DNA of 7,951 nt from CAYPHA01 sp964410215 (GCA_964410215.1 CAYPHA010000126.1:1-7951), one strand, 5' to 3'. Counted from the first letter of the stretch, positions 1-7,423 are shown. The notes: a model not told the origin generated them from the sequence alone. Made by a program: numbers and translations.

Positions 1-2906
1 GTTTCAGGCTTTGGATCCACTTTTTGAACGGTTATGGTAATGAAGCCATGATCAGGCGTGAACTTAAAGGCGTTTGACAGCAGATTACAGAGAATTTTTT
101 CCAGCATATCCGTGTCAAAATACAGTTCGAATACCTCTTCGGGTCTGATAAACGCCAGTTTAATGTGTTTACTTTCAGCTAATGAAGAGAAAAAATTAAC
201 AACGACGCTGATAAATGGCGATAAGGGCTGCCGCCTTGTTTTAAGTTTGAGACTCCCGCTTTCCAGTTTCGAGATATCCAGTAACTGGTTGATCAGAAGG
301 AGAAGCCTGTCCGTATTAGTCAGAATCATTTTTAACGCTTTTTCAGTTGATCCATGGTACGTGTTATTCAACACTTCCTCTGCCGGACCCTTTATCAATG
401 TCAGCGGTGTCCGGAATTCATGGGAAACATCCGCGAAGAAACGGGATTTTGTTTCATCGAGGTCGATCAGTTTCTTTGCCTGCTCTTCCAGTTGCCGATT
501 TTTCTGCTGAATTTCCTCCGTTCTGTCCAGAACGATTTGTTCCAGTTTCTTTTTTTCCGCTTCGATCGTCCGTAAACGGAGTCGCACAATGACTATAATT
601 AATGCAACCAGCATAATGAGATAAAAGACATACACCGGCCAGGTGCGGTACCAGGGAGGTAAAATTTCAAATGCAAAAGAAGCTTCCCGGCTTTGTTTAT
701 CATAGAGGTTTTTTGCAATGACCCTGAACCGGTAGGTACCTTCCGGGATGTTGGTATAATGTGCGATGCTTTCCTCCGACCATTGTGACCATTCCTGATC
801 AAAATCATCAAGCATATATTTAAATCGAATCGCACCCTCCATTTCATAAAACGGAGCCGTATATTCAATACGTAATTGGTTCGTGCTATATTTCAAAGGT
901 TCCCACAAACGAATGTGTGCTGTTTGTCCGGCGGATGCACTGCGATGATCCCAGAGGATGGAGTCATTATTTGTTTTCACCTGCCTGATGAGACAATGAT
1001 ATGCGTAGTCCCCTGTTTTTTCGTTATCCGTATGGTAACGGACCAATCCATCCGGCCCGCCCAGCCATACCGTATTGGTCAGAACCGGATCCGGATAAAT
1101 GGTTGTAAAAACGTCACCTTCAAGCATTTTAAAAGGTGTCGTATGCCAAACCCATCCGTTTTCTTTCCCGGTTGCAACACCTACAAACGTACCCGCAGTC
1201 CCGGCACCATAGAGCCAGTAACGCCCCCTTTGATCTGCCACCATTTCCTGGATAAAACCGGGATCGTTTTCGAAAATACTGTTGAGCGTATCAAAGGGAA
1301 AGAAACGATCATTTTCTTCATGATATGCCAGAATTCTATTACTATTGCCAAACAGGACGCGATTCCGGAAGGAAAAAACATACGTCTGCATCGATGGAAT
1401 GAGACCGCTTTCTTCATCATATACAGAATATTCGGCTTCGGAAAGGCCATTATTATTTCGCGGAAAACGGATTCTGCAGACGGCTGAACTGCTCGTGCCC
1501 AGCCACAGTTCACCGGACCGGGTTTCTACAATATCCCGTACGGGTGTTATACCAAGGTCGATGTCGCTTTCTTTCCGCCAGTGCCCCCGGTTGCAATAAA
1601 CGGAAACCAGACCGCTCTCCAGTCCGATAAAAATACGGTTTGAATCCAATGCGGAACGCCTGAAACTATAGCCGGATTCATCCATTATCTTCGTCAGTCC
1701 TTTCCGGTTCAGAATCCAGGTTCCGCCATCATAACCGCTGACCACCAGGAACGTGCCGGCTGAATAGAGCCGCCAGGGTTTAATACTACCAAATCTTTGA
1801 AGATCTCCTGTAGTGGAATCCAGATTCATGAAGAAAAGTCCCTGGGAACTCGCGATGTACAGTTTATCTTCAACCCGGCCGATTGATTCGACCGTACCTT
1901 CCAGCCCGTAACGCGCGTCAATACGCGTCACCGGAGAAGCAATCTGTGCCCTTACAAGCCCATTGTTTAACATCAGCCATAGACCGCCCTGATTGTCCGC
2001 AAACAACTGCCAAACCGTATTATCAGGTAAACCGTGACCTACTTTCAACCAGTGCTCTAATTTACCCGCTTTATTAAATATCAACGCACCGGCATTCCTT
2101 GTGGCTACAGCAAGGGTACCGTCCGGTAACGGGCACAAAGCGGTAATCCGGGATAAAGAAACGATATCATCATGATCGGTTTTAAATTTCCGGACAGCGT
2201 TCCCGCTGTACAATAATAATCCCTGCTTCCTGGTCCCGATAAGAATATCATGGTCATTCCAGGGCACCATATCATATATTTTTTCATCAGTAAACCGTTC
2301 GCCGCCATCAACCGGTTTAAATACACCTCTGTCAAGCCAGACCAGGCCCGTTCCTGGCGTTACGGTATACACTGTGTCCCGGATTAAAAAAGAACGGTTA
2401 AACGGATAGCTTGTCTTCCAGCTTTTAAACGTTTTATTATCCCATCGAAACAGAGCGGAATCCGTCTGAAAATATACCTGCGAATCACCGATCAGTATAT
2501 TCCAGACATTTCCGAAGGTGGCCGCACAGGGTTTCAGTAAATCGGAAAGCGACTGAAATACGAAGCGCCCGGAGCTATCCCTCGACATATGCCCAAAATA
2601 ATTATATCCCCCGACATAGAGCCTGTTTGAGTCCGTTACAGCCAGCGACCGGACAATATTCGGGCCGGGTGTATGATAAAAATCCCACGCCGATCCGTCG
2701 TATTCAAGAAGGCCGTGCGTATTACCAAAGTACATCAGCCCATTGCTATCCTGGACGGCGGCCCAGTTCTGTTCATGCTGGTTGTATTCTTTGGATGTAT
2801 AGCTTCTGACAAAGGGAATACCGGCGGTTGTTCCACCGTCTGTTTCATCCGGGCAGAACAGGCATAAAATCAAGGATAGAGCGACAATTATCAGGGGCTT
2901 TTTCAT
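1..2906 (-). CDS. Propeller-type membrane sensor histidine kinase, 3' end outside the window
   Basis: Reading down the minus strand from ATG at 2906-2904, 968 codons run without a stop to the left edge, so the C-terminus is missing. Residues 1-18 (MKKPLIIVALSLILCLFC) look like a Sec signal. Residues about 25-660 carry repeated Reg_prop-like propeller blades, for example GGLWLMLNNGLVR near residue 310 and GELWLGT further on. Residues about 675-748 match a Y_Y_Y domain (FKYMLDDFDQEWSQW, then IPEGTYRFRVIAKN). A single transmembrane helix lies at about 757-774, followed by a charged coiled-coil linker to about 815. The HisKA H-box is FFADVSHEFRTPLTLI, with His829 as the expected phosphoacceptor. 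The ATPase N-box NLLSNAFKF contains Asn945. The window ends before the G boxes, so a receiver and DNA-binding domain (hybrid type) may follow but cannot be seen. By family it senses an external ligand and autophosphorylates; the ligand is unknown. No clear ribosome binding site precedes the start. Confidence 0.93.
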   Translation of the reverse strand, partial: MKKPLIIVALSLILCLFCPDETDGGTTAGIPFVRSYTSKEYNQHEQNWAAVQDSNGLMYFGNTHGLLEYDGSAWDFYHTPGPNIVRSLAVTDSNRLYVGGYNYFGHMSRDSSGRFVFQSLSDLLKPCAATFGNVWNILIGDSQVYFQTDSALFRWDNKTFKSWKTSYPFNRSFLIRDTVYTVTPGTGLVWLDRGVFKPVDGGERFTDEKIYDMVPWNDHDILIGTRKQGLLLYSGNAVRKFKTDHDDIVSLSRITALCPLPDGTLAVATRNAGALIFNKAGKLEHWLKVGHGLPDNTVWQLFADNQGGLWLMLNNGLVRAQIASPVTRIDARYGLEGTVESIGRVEDKLYIASSQGLFFMNLDSTTGDLQRFGSIKPWRLYSAGTFLVVSGYDGGTWILNRKGLTKIMDESGYSFRRSALDSNRIFIGLESGLVSVYCNRGHWRKESDIDLGITPVRDIVETRSGELWLGTSSSAVCRIRFPRNNNGLSEAEYSVYDEESGLIPSMQTYVFSFRNRVLFGNSNRILAYHEENDRFFPFDTLNSIFENDPGFIQEMVADQRGRYWLYGAGTAGTFVGVATGKENGWVWHTTPFKMLEGDVFTTIYPDPVLTNTVWLGGPDGLVRYHTDNEKTGDYAYHCLIRQVKTNNDSILWDHRSASAGQTAHIRLWEPLKYSTNQLRIEYTAPFYEMEGAIRFKYMLDDFDQEWSQWSEESIAHYTNIPEGTYRFRVIAKNLYDKQSREASFAFEILPPWYRTWPVYVFYLIMLVALIIVIVRLRLRTIEAEKKKLEQIVLDRTEEIQQKNRQLEEQAKKLIDLDETKSRFFADVSHEFRTPLTLIKGPAEEVLNNTYHGSTEKALKMILTNTDRLLLLINQLLDISKLESGSLKLKTRRQPLSPFISVVVNFFSSLAESKHIKLAFIRPEEVFELYFDTDMLEKILCNLLSNAFKFTPDHGFITITVQKVDPKPE

Positions 2907-2984
2907 ATTAGTAAAGTCGGCATGAACAATGCAATCTTTATTAACTGGTGTCTATTGATCTGAAAACGCAACCCGGAAGCAGCC

Positions 2985-4001
2985 TTAACGTTCTTCCTGA
3001 CTGCCATCGGCGTAACGGGCAAATTTCCGGATATAGGAGGGGTGCACCGGATCGCTCCGTTCCCAGGGCCAGCCACCGAACTGATCACGCCGATAATCAT
3101 CAAAAGCCTGCTGGATCTCCGCACGGTTGTTCATCACGAAAGGACCGTATTGTACCACCGGTTCACCGATCGGTTTTCCCTGGAGCATGATCAGTTCACT
3201 CTCTTTTTCACCGTTTTCCAGAACCAGGTCCTGATCCACCAGCAGGTCGATCATCACCCGCGGAGGTATTTCGCTGCCGGCAATTCTCATTGAAGTCCCG
3301 TCAAAAAAATAGAGGGTCCTGCTGAGAGGTTGAGAAGCGGACGGTAGTTTCCAGTGTGCGTGGGCAGCCATCTTTATAATCCATATCGCGACCTCATTTT
3401 CCGGATCGGCAGCCCAGGAATCGGGCGCCGGCGACGGTGCCGTGACCTCACCCAGCCGACCGGCAATAAGTTTTATTTCTGTCTGTAGTCCCTGATCATC
3501 ACGACTGGCAACGGATGGAATGTCATCGGCCCAGAGCATTTTATAGTGGGGATCGGCAAACTTTTTTGCCCTGGGCAGGTTCAGCCAGATCTGGAACAGG
3601 TGCAGCGGATTTTTCCGATCTTTGTGGACAAGCGGAAACATTTCCGCATGCTGCAGGCCGGCACCGGCTGTCATCCACTGTACATCACCTTCACCGTACC
3701 GGCCGGTTGCGCCATGGGAATCGGAATGATCAACCCAGCCATTCAGGACGACGGTAACGGTTTCGAAGCCGCGATGCGGGTGTACCGGAAAGCCGGGAAC
3801 GGTTTGGCCGTGATACATGCGCCAGCCATCCCTGGGTTCAAAATCCTGCCCCAGGTTTCTTCCTGCCAGCGAGGCATCGGGGCCCAGTTGGTCATTACCC
3901 TGCGGATAGGCATCCGCATGATGTACACAGAAAAGGAAAGGATCACGCGTCTCCCAGGTAAAACCCAGTGGTTTGATACTCTGAATCGCTTTATTATACA
4001 T
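2985..4001 (-). CDS. Pirin-family bicupin metalloprotein (quercetin dioxygenase-like)
   Basis: A complete 338-residue protein. The N-terminal cupin carries HPHRGFE at residues 74-80 and GLQHAEMF at 115-122, so His74, His76, His118 and Glu120 match the 3-His/1-Glu metal site of human pirin. The C-terminal pirin domain shows KPIGEPVVQYGPFVMN (276-291), and the tail QFGGWPW (307-313) to FARYADG is also typical. Pirins are cytosolic or nuclear iron proteins; some bacterial members have quercetin 2,3-dioxygenase activity, while others bind partner proteins, so the substrate here is unknown. At 338 residues it is longer than human pirin (290) or E. coli YhhW (231), with the extra length mostly at the N-terminus, between the cupins and in the tail. 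The start is supported by GGAG at 4012-4009, seven bases before the ATG. The sensor kinase gene begins 78 bp after its stop with no visible terminator between, so co-transcription is possible. It is divergent from the NiSOD gene. Confidence 0.93.
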   Translation of the reverse strand: MYNKAIQSIKPLGFTWETRDPFLFCVHHADAYPQGNDQLGPDASLAGRNLGQDFEPRDGWRMYHGQTVPGFPVHPHRGFETVTVVLNGWVDHSDSHGATGRYGEGDVQWMTAGAGLQHAEMFPLVHKDRKNPLHLFQIWLNLPRAKKFADPHYKMLWADDIPSVASRDDQGLQTEIKLIAGRLGEVTAPSPAPDSWAADPENEVAIWIIKMAAHAHWKLPSASQPLSRTLYFFDGTSMRIAGSEIPPRVMIDLLVDQDLVLENGEKESELIMLQGKPIGEPVVQYGPFVMNNRAEIQQAFDDYRRDQFGGWPWERSDPVHPSYIRKFARYADGSQEER

Positions 4002-4008
4002 AAGATAT

Positions 4009-4012
4009 CTCC
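4009..4012 (-). promoter_or_regulatory. Ribosome binding site of the pirin gene
   Basis: On the minus strand GGAG lies seven bases before the ATG at 4001. It supports that start over any longer reading from the AT-rich upstream region. Confidence 0.6.
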
Positions 4013-4035
4013 GCTTTGATTATTGCTTCCCTGAT

Positions 4036-4065
4036 AATCTAAGGGATATCCTCGGGTGAAGACAA
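4036..4065 (-). promoter_or_regulatory. Candidate promoter of the pirin gene
   Basis: On the minus strand TTGTCT (4065-4060) is followed after 18 bases by TAGATT (4041-4036). Each resembles a sigma-70 hexamer at four or five of six positions. This would start the transcript about 30 bases before the ATG. It is a match by eye only; the sigma factor of this organism may use different boxes. Confidence 0.25.
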
Positions 4066-4088
4066 TTCGGGAAGTGAATATTTTTAAA

Positions 4089-4131
4089 TAACTTATTAAA
4101 AAAAATTTGAAAATCATAGTTTTATAAGTTA
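4089..4131. repeat. 8-bp inverted repeat in the divergent promoter region
   Basis: TAACTTAT at 4089-4096 is the exact reverse complement of ATAAGTTA at 4124-4131, with 27 bases between. Allowing one bulged T, the pairing continues inward through AAAA/TTTT. The stretch is very AT-rich and lies between the pirin and NiSOD genes. It could be an operator pair, a weak hairpin, or a chance result of low complexity. Confidence 0.4.
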
Positions 4132-4152
4132 GATAGTATCCATTCAAGATAT

Positions 4153-4189
4153 AATCCGTTAGCTTTCTTCCCCTTGTCATGAACGGATT
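4153..4189. repeat. 8-bp inverted repeat upstream of the NiSOD promoter
   Basis: AATCCGTT at 4153-4160 is the exact reverse complement of AACGGATT at 4182-4189, with 21 bases between. The right arm overlaps a second small palindrome, GATTC-G-GAATC at 4186-4196. The repeat ends about 42 bases before the candidate -35 box of the NiSOD gene, a plausible place for a regulator. No known nickel or iron regulator box was recognised. Confidence 0.4.
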
Positions 4190-4231
4190 CGGAATCAAAA
4201 ATGGCTAAAAGTAATTGCGGACGGAATTTTT

Positions 4232-4263
4232 TTGACTCATTTTTTGGTTGCACGTGCTAAATT
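4232..4263 (+). promoter_or_regulatory. Candidate promoter of the NiSOD gene
   Basis: TTGACT at 4232-4237 matches five of six bases of a sigma-70 -35 box. The -10 is less clear: TGCTAA (4255-4260) sits at the ideal 17-base spacing but is a poor match, while TAAATT (4258-4263) is a better match with an extended TG but lies 20 bases away. The 8-bp palindrome GCACGTGC (4250-4257) sits inside the spacer/-10 region and could be an operator. The leader would be about 27-30 bases. Confidence 0.35.
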
Positions 4264-4282
4264 TAATGAACATGTAAACCGT

Positions 4283-4290
4283 TAAGGAGG
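4283..4290 (+). promoter_or_regulatory. Strong ribosome binding site of the NiSOD gene
   Basis: TAAGGAGG is a near-complete anti-16S match, six bases before the ATG at 4297. It fixes the start codon, and therefore the signal peptide, of the NiSOD. It is the strongest Shine-Dalgarno sequence in the window; the sensor kinase and ppc genes have none that I can see, which suggests high expression of this gene. Confidence 0.85.
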
Positions 4291-4296
4291 TCATTT

Positions 4297-4782
4297 ATGA
4301 AACGTACAATTCTCAGCACCCTGTTAGTTACACTGCTCGTTCTACCCGGCATGTTATCCGCCCATTGCGAGATTCCCTGTGGGATCTACGGTGATAAGAT
4401 GCGTATCGACATGCTTAAAGAGCATATTACGACCATCGAGAAATCGATGAATCAGATTATGGAGCTGCAAAAAGCGGACGAAATCAACTATAATCAGCTG
4501 GTACGCTGGGTTACAAACAAGGAAAGTCATGCGAACGAGTTCCAGCATATCGTAACCCAGTATTTTATGACCCAGCGAATCAAGCCTGTGGACGGCAGCG
4601 ATAAAGCGGCACTGGAGAAATACCAGAAAGAAATTTCTCTACTGCACGAGATGCTCGTCTTTTCCATGAAAAGCAAACAGACCACCGATCTTCAGCACAT
4701 TCAGAAGCTGAATGAACTGGTTGATAGCTTTTACGACAGTTACTTTACGGAAGAACAAAAAAAGCACCATCATAATCATTAA
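4297..4782 (+). CDS. sodN: Nickel superoxide dismutase with a Sec signal peptide
   Basis: A 161-residue precursor. Residues 1-22 form a Sec signal (basic MKR, hydrophobic core, LSA before the cut). Cleavage after Ala22 leaves His1-Cys2-Glu3-Ile-Pro5-Cys6-Gly-Ile-Tyr9, the Ni-hook of NiSOD (Streptomyces: HCDLPCGVY). In known enzymes the His1 amine and side chain, the Cys2 amide and thiolate, and the Cys6 thiolate bind nickel; Tyr9 lines the substrate channel. The mature chain of 139 residues is helical and carries QLVRWVTNKESHA (67-79) and QYFMTQRIKP (88-97), matching the conserved core. Asp3 of Streptomyces is Glu here, and His78 stands where Arg47 would align. The C-terminus is KKHHHNH. The reaction is 2 superoxide + 2 H+ to O2 + H2O2, here probably outside the cytoplasm. 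No SodX-type maturation protease or nickel transporter is in the window. It lies upstream of a terminator and is divergent from pirin. Family assignment is firm; export is inferred. Confidence 0.93.
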   Translation: MKRTILSTLLVTLLVLPGMLSAHCEIPCGIYGDKMRIDMLKEHITTIEKSMNQIMELQKADEINYNQLVRWVTNKESHANEFQHIVTQYFMTQRIKPVDGSDKAALEKYQKEISLLHEMLVFSMKSKQTTDLQHIQKLNELVDSFYDSYFTEEQKKHHHNH

Positions 4783-4816
4783 TTTTGATTTCAAACCGTT
4801 TTTTATTACTATGGAG

Positions 4817-4842
4817 AGGCCGGCTGTAAGCGCCGGCCTTTT
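4817..4842 (+). terminator. Rho-independent terminator after the NiSOD gene
   Basis: AGGCCGGC (4817-4824) pairs with GCCGGCCT (4832-4839) across a 7-base loop, an 8-bp GC-rich stem followed by TTTT at 4839-4842. It lies 35 bases after the sodN stop and makes sodN a single-gene transcript. The next gene, ppc, starts only 34 bases after its T-tract. Confidence 0.85.
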
Positions 4843-4876
4843 ATGTACTTCAGTACCTTTAACATGACATCAGCAT

Positions 4877-7423
4877 ATGACAGCACGCGCGAACCTTTCC
4901 GACTTCGAAAAACTGGTCACCAATAAATTTAACGTCTATAACAGCCTGTTTCTGAACCTGCCTTTCCGTAAGGTCAGTAACATCGGCATGTTGATCCCCC
5001 TTCTGCAGCAGACCTGCAGCAATGGGCTTCGGCAGGGCGAAACACCCGTGGATATACTGGATTCCTTTTTTAACATCCATGCCGGTGTAAAATCTGAAGA
5101 AGAAAAAATCGATTTCATGTTCAGGGTTATTCAATACGTGGAGCGCCAGATCGTCCTGTTCGACAGTATTGAAGATGCGGCCTTTTCGCAGGTCAGCAAA
5201 GATATATATAACCTGTCCCTGACCGAATTCCTGCACCTGTCGGAATCCAGGAAAGCCGGCGCCGATATTCTCCGTGAACTTTCCACATTCAGCACGCGCA
5301 TTGTGCTTACCGCGCATCCCACTCAGTTCTATACGCCCGCTGTGCTTGATATCATCAGCAGGTTACGTACATTCATCACGGAAAATGATATCAATAATAT
5401 CGATCTTACACTGCAGCAACTGGGTCTGACATCGCTGGTCAATTTAAAAAAGCCCACTCCGCTCGATGAGGCACGAAACATCATTTATTATCTGCGTAAT
5501 GTATACTATGACGCCATCGGTGATTTTTATGCCCAGATAAAGAAAATCACCGGTTCGGATCGCTTTGATCATCCGGACGTCATTAAGCTTGGTTTCTGGC
5601 CGGGAGGCGACCGCGACGGCAACCCCTACGTGACTTCGGAAACCACCAGACAGGTAGCCGACGAACTGCGTATGACGCTGATGAAATGCTACTACCAGGA
5701 TATTAAAAGTCTGGAGCAGAAACTGACTTTCAGGGATGTGGAATCGATCATTATACATTTAAGAGACCGGGTTTACCGGGCCATGTTCGATATGGACGTT
5801 CACCTCACCGCAGAGGAAATCCTCGAACCACTTCTCCTGTCACGGGAGAACCTCGTCTCCAGATATAACAGCCTCTACCTCGATGAACTGGACCGCCTGA
5901 TTGACAAGGTGAAGATTTTCCGCACTCATTTCGCTTCTCTGGACATCAGGCAACACCATCAGATACATGAAAATACTATTCGGGAAATATTGAAGAAGAA
6001 AGCTTTCCTGAAAAAGGATATAACCGAACTCTCGAAAGAAGAACTGATTTCCATACTTCTGAATGATGATATTACGCTTGATCCGCAAGCGTACGATGAT
6101 GCCTTAATCCGTGATACTATCCGGAATATCATGCAATTAAGGGAGATACAAAAAAAGAATGGTGAAGAGGGTTGTAACCGCTATATCATCAGTAATTCCG
6201 AGGATATCTTTTCGGTATTGTATGTCTATGCCCTGCTGCGCTGGAGTTATCCGGGTGAGGAGGCACTGCCTTTTGACATTATACCGCTCTTTGAATCCAT
6301 GGAAAGCATGGCAAATGCTGAAGGCATCATGAAAGAACTGTTCGAAATACCGGCTTACCGCTCTCATCTGCGCCGGCGCCAGGATAAACAAACCATTATG
6401 CTCGGTTTTTCCGATGGTACGAAGGATGGTGGCTATCTGCAGGCGAACTGGTCCATCTTTAAGACAAAGGAAGTATTGAGTGCCGTGTGTAAAGAGTATG
6501 GAATCAAACCGGTATTTTTTGACGGTCGCGGCGGTCCGCCTGCCAGAGGCGGCGGTAAATCGCATCAGTTCTATGCGGCACAAACAAACCGGATTGCCAA
6601 CCATGAAATCCAGATGACTATTCAGGGACAGACGATCACAAGTAAATACGGAACGAAAGAACATTTCACTTATAACGTGGAACAATTGCTCACGGCCGGC
6701 CTCTCCAACCGTATCTTCGGCCGGGATAATACGATCCGTGTTGAACAGCGACAACTTATTGAAGAACTGGCCCGGATCAGTTATAAGAAATATGAGGCCC
6801 TGAAAAAACATGCATTGTTTATTTCCTACCTGGAAAATAAAAGTACACTAAAATACTACGGAGAGACCAATATCGGCAGCAGGCCGACAACCCGGGGCGA
6901 CAAGAGTAGACTGGAATTCGAAGATCTGCGGGCCATACCCTTTGTCGGTTCCTGGAGCCAGCTGAAACAGAATGTACCCGGTTATTTCGGCATTGGTACC
7001 GCGATTAAACAGCTTTCAGACTCCGGCCGGACAGATGACGTTAAACATTTATTTCAGCAAGTACCCTTTTTCCGGACATTGATCCTGAACAGTATGATGT
7101 CCCTTTCAAAATCCAATTTTGACCTGACCCGCTATATCAGCCAGGATATGACCTATAAAGACTTCTGGACAATTTTACATGATGAATACCTTCTTTCAAG
7201 GGAAATGGTCCTGCTCGTATCAGGATACGATGAACTGATGGAGGAAGAAGCCGTGACCCGTAAATCCATCGACATCCGGGAAAAGATTGTTTTACCGCTG
7301 CTTGTTATCCAGCAATATGCCTTACAGAAGGTTGAAAGCAATACGCCTCATCGTCCCGTTTATGAAAAAATGGTGAGGCGGTCATTATACGGTAACATAA
7401 ATGCAAGCAGGAACTCCGCCTGA
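4877..7423 (+). CDS. ppc: Phosphoenolpyruvate carboxylase
   Basis: A complete 848-residue enzyme that carboxylates PEP with bicarbonate to oxaloacetate and phosphate in the cytoplasm, refilling the citric acid cycle. Conserved blocks in order: LTAHPTQ (144-150, catalytic His147), GGDRDGNP (243-250), LDIRQH (355-360), MLGFSDGTKDGGYL (508-521), FFDGRGGPPARGGG (547-560, with Arg551 and Arg557), SRP (668-670) and LRAIPFVGSW (684-693). The C-terminus is RNSA, where E. coli has QNTG; Asn846 fits the aspartate-binding Asn881. Compared with E. coli (883 residues), Asp549 replaces the loop histidine (His579) and Gln150 replaces Glu in HPTE. From memory both changes are usual in the Bacteroidota-type subfamily. 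The start is the first ATG after an in-frame TGA at 4865; an ATG at 4864 is out of frame. No Shine-Dalgarno sequence is visible. The stop is a tandem TGA-TAA. The gene converges on the transposase gene with 17 bp between. Confidence 0.97.
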   Translation: MTARANLSDFEKLVTNKFNVYNSLFLNLPFRKVSNIGMLIPLLQQTCSNGLRQGETPVDILDSFFNIHAGVKSEEEKIDFMFRVIQYVERQIVLFDSIEDAAFSQVSKDIYNLSLTEFLHLSESRKAGADILRELSTFSTRIVLTAHPTQFYTPAVLDIISRLRTFITENDINNIDLTLQQLGLTSLVNLKKPTPLDEARNIIYYLRNVYYDAIGDFYAQIKKITGSDRFDHPDVIKLGFWPGGDRDGNPYVTSETTRQVADELRMTLMKCYYQDIKSLEQKLTFRDVESIIIHLRDRVYRAMFDMDVHLTAEEILEPLLLSRENLVSRYNSLYLDELDRLIDKVKIFRTHFASLDIRQHHQIHENTIREILKKKAFLKKDITELSKEELISILLNDDITLDPQAYDDALIRDTIRNIMQLREIQKKNGEEGCNRYIISNSEDIFSVLYVYALLRWSYPGEEALPFDIIPLFESMESMANAEGIMKELFEIPAYRSHLRRRQDKQTIMLGFSDGTKDGGYLQANWSIFKTKEVLSAVCKEYGIKPVFFDGRGGPPARGGGKSHQFYAAQTNRIANHEIQMTIQGQTITSKYGTKEHFTYNVEQLLTAGLSNRIFGRDNTIRVEQRQLIEELARISYKKYEALKKHALFISYLENKSTLKYYGETNIGSRPTTRGDKSRLEFEDLRAIPFVGSWSQLKQNVPGYFGIGTAIKQLSDSGRTDDVKHLFQQVPFFRTLILNSMMSLSKSNFDLTRYISQDMTYKDFWTILHDEYLLSREMVLLVSGYDELMEEEAVTRKSIDIREKIVLPLLVIQQYALQKVESNTPHRPVYEKMVRRSLYGNINASRNSA

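Noticed and set aside
876..1487. 203-codon open frame on the plus strand
   Set aside because: It lies wholly opposite the sensor kinase gene, has no recognisable domain, and is a by-product of that gene's codon pattern.
3743..4198. 151-codon minus-strand frame overlapping the start of pirin
   Set aside because: It is in a different frame from the clearly conserved pirin reading and begins in AT-rich promoter DNA.
4201..4260. Possible 19-residue Cys-containing peptide (MAKSNC...GCTC) ending just before sodN
   Set aside because: It has no ribosome binding site and overlaps the best promoter candidate of sodN. An open frame this short is expected by chance.
4211..4260. Possible Nur (nickel regulator) box upstream of sodN from two TTGC words
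   Set aside because: The TTGC words at 4214 and 4248 are too far apart and lack the matching half-sites of a TGCAA-type Nur repeat.
4297..4371. Lipoprotein reading of the NiSOD leader because a Cys follows closely after the hydrophobic core
   Set aside because: The residues before the Cys are Ser-Ala-His, not a lipobox. The His-Cys pair is the nickel hook, and a signal peptidase I site fits.
4276..4800. AAACCGTT on both sides of sodN (4276-4283 and 4793-4800) and again in the outer hairpin at 7932-7939
   Set aside because: The same 8-mer or its complement also occurs inside the sensor and pirin genes (for example 3756-3763 and 3798-3805), so it is a common word here and not evidence of a mobile sodN cassette.
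6137..6811. 224-codon open frame opposite ppc
   Set aside because: It is antisense to the conserved catalytic core of PEP carboxylase and has no family features.
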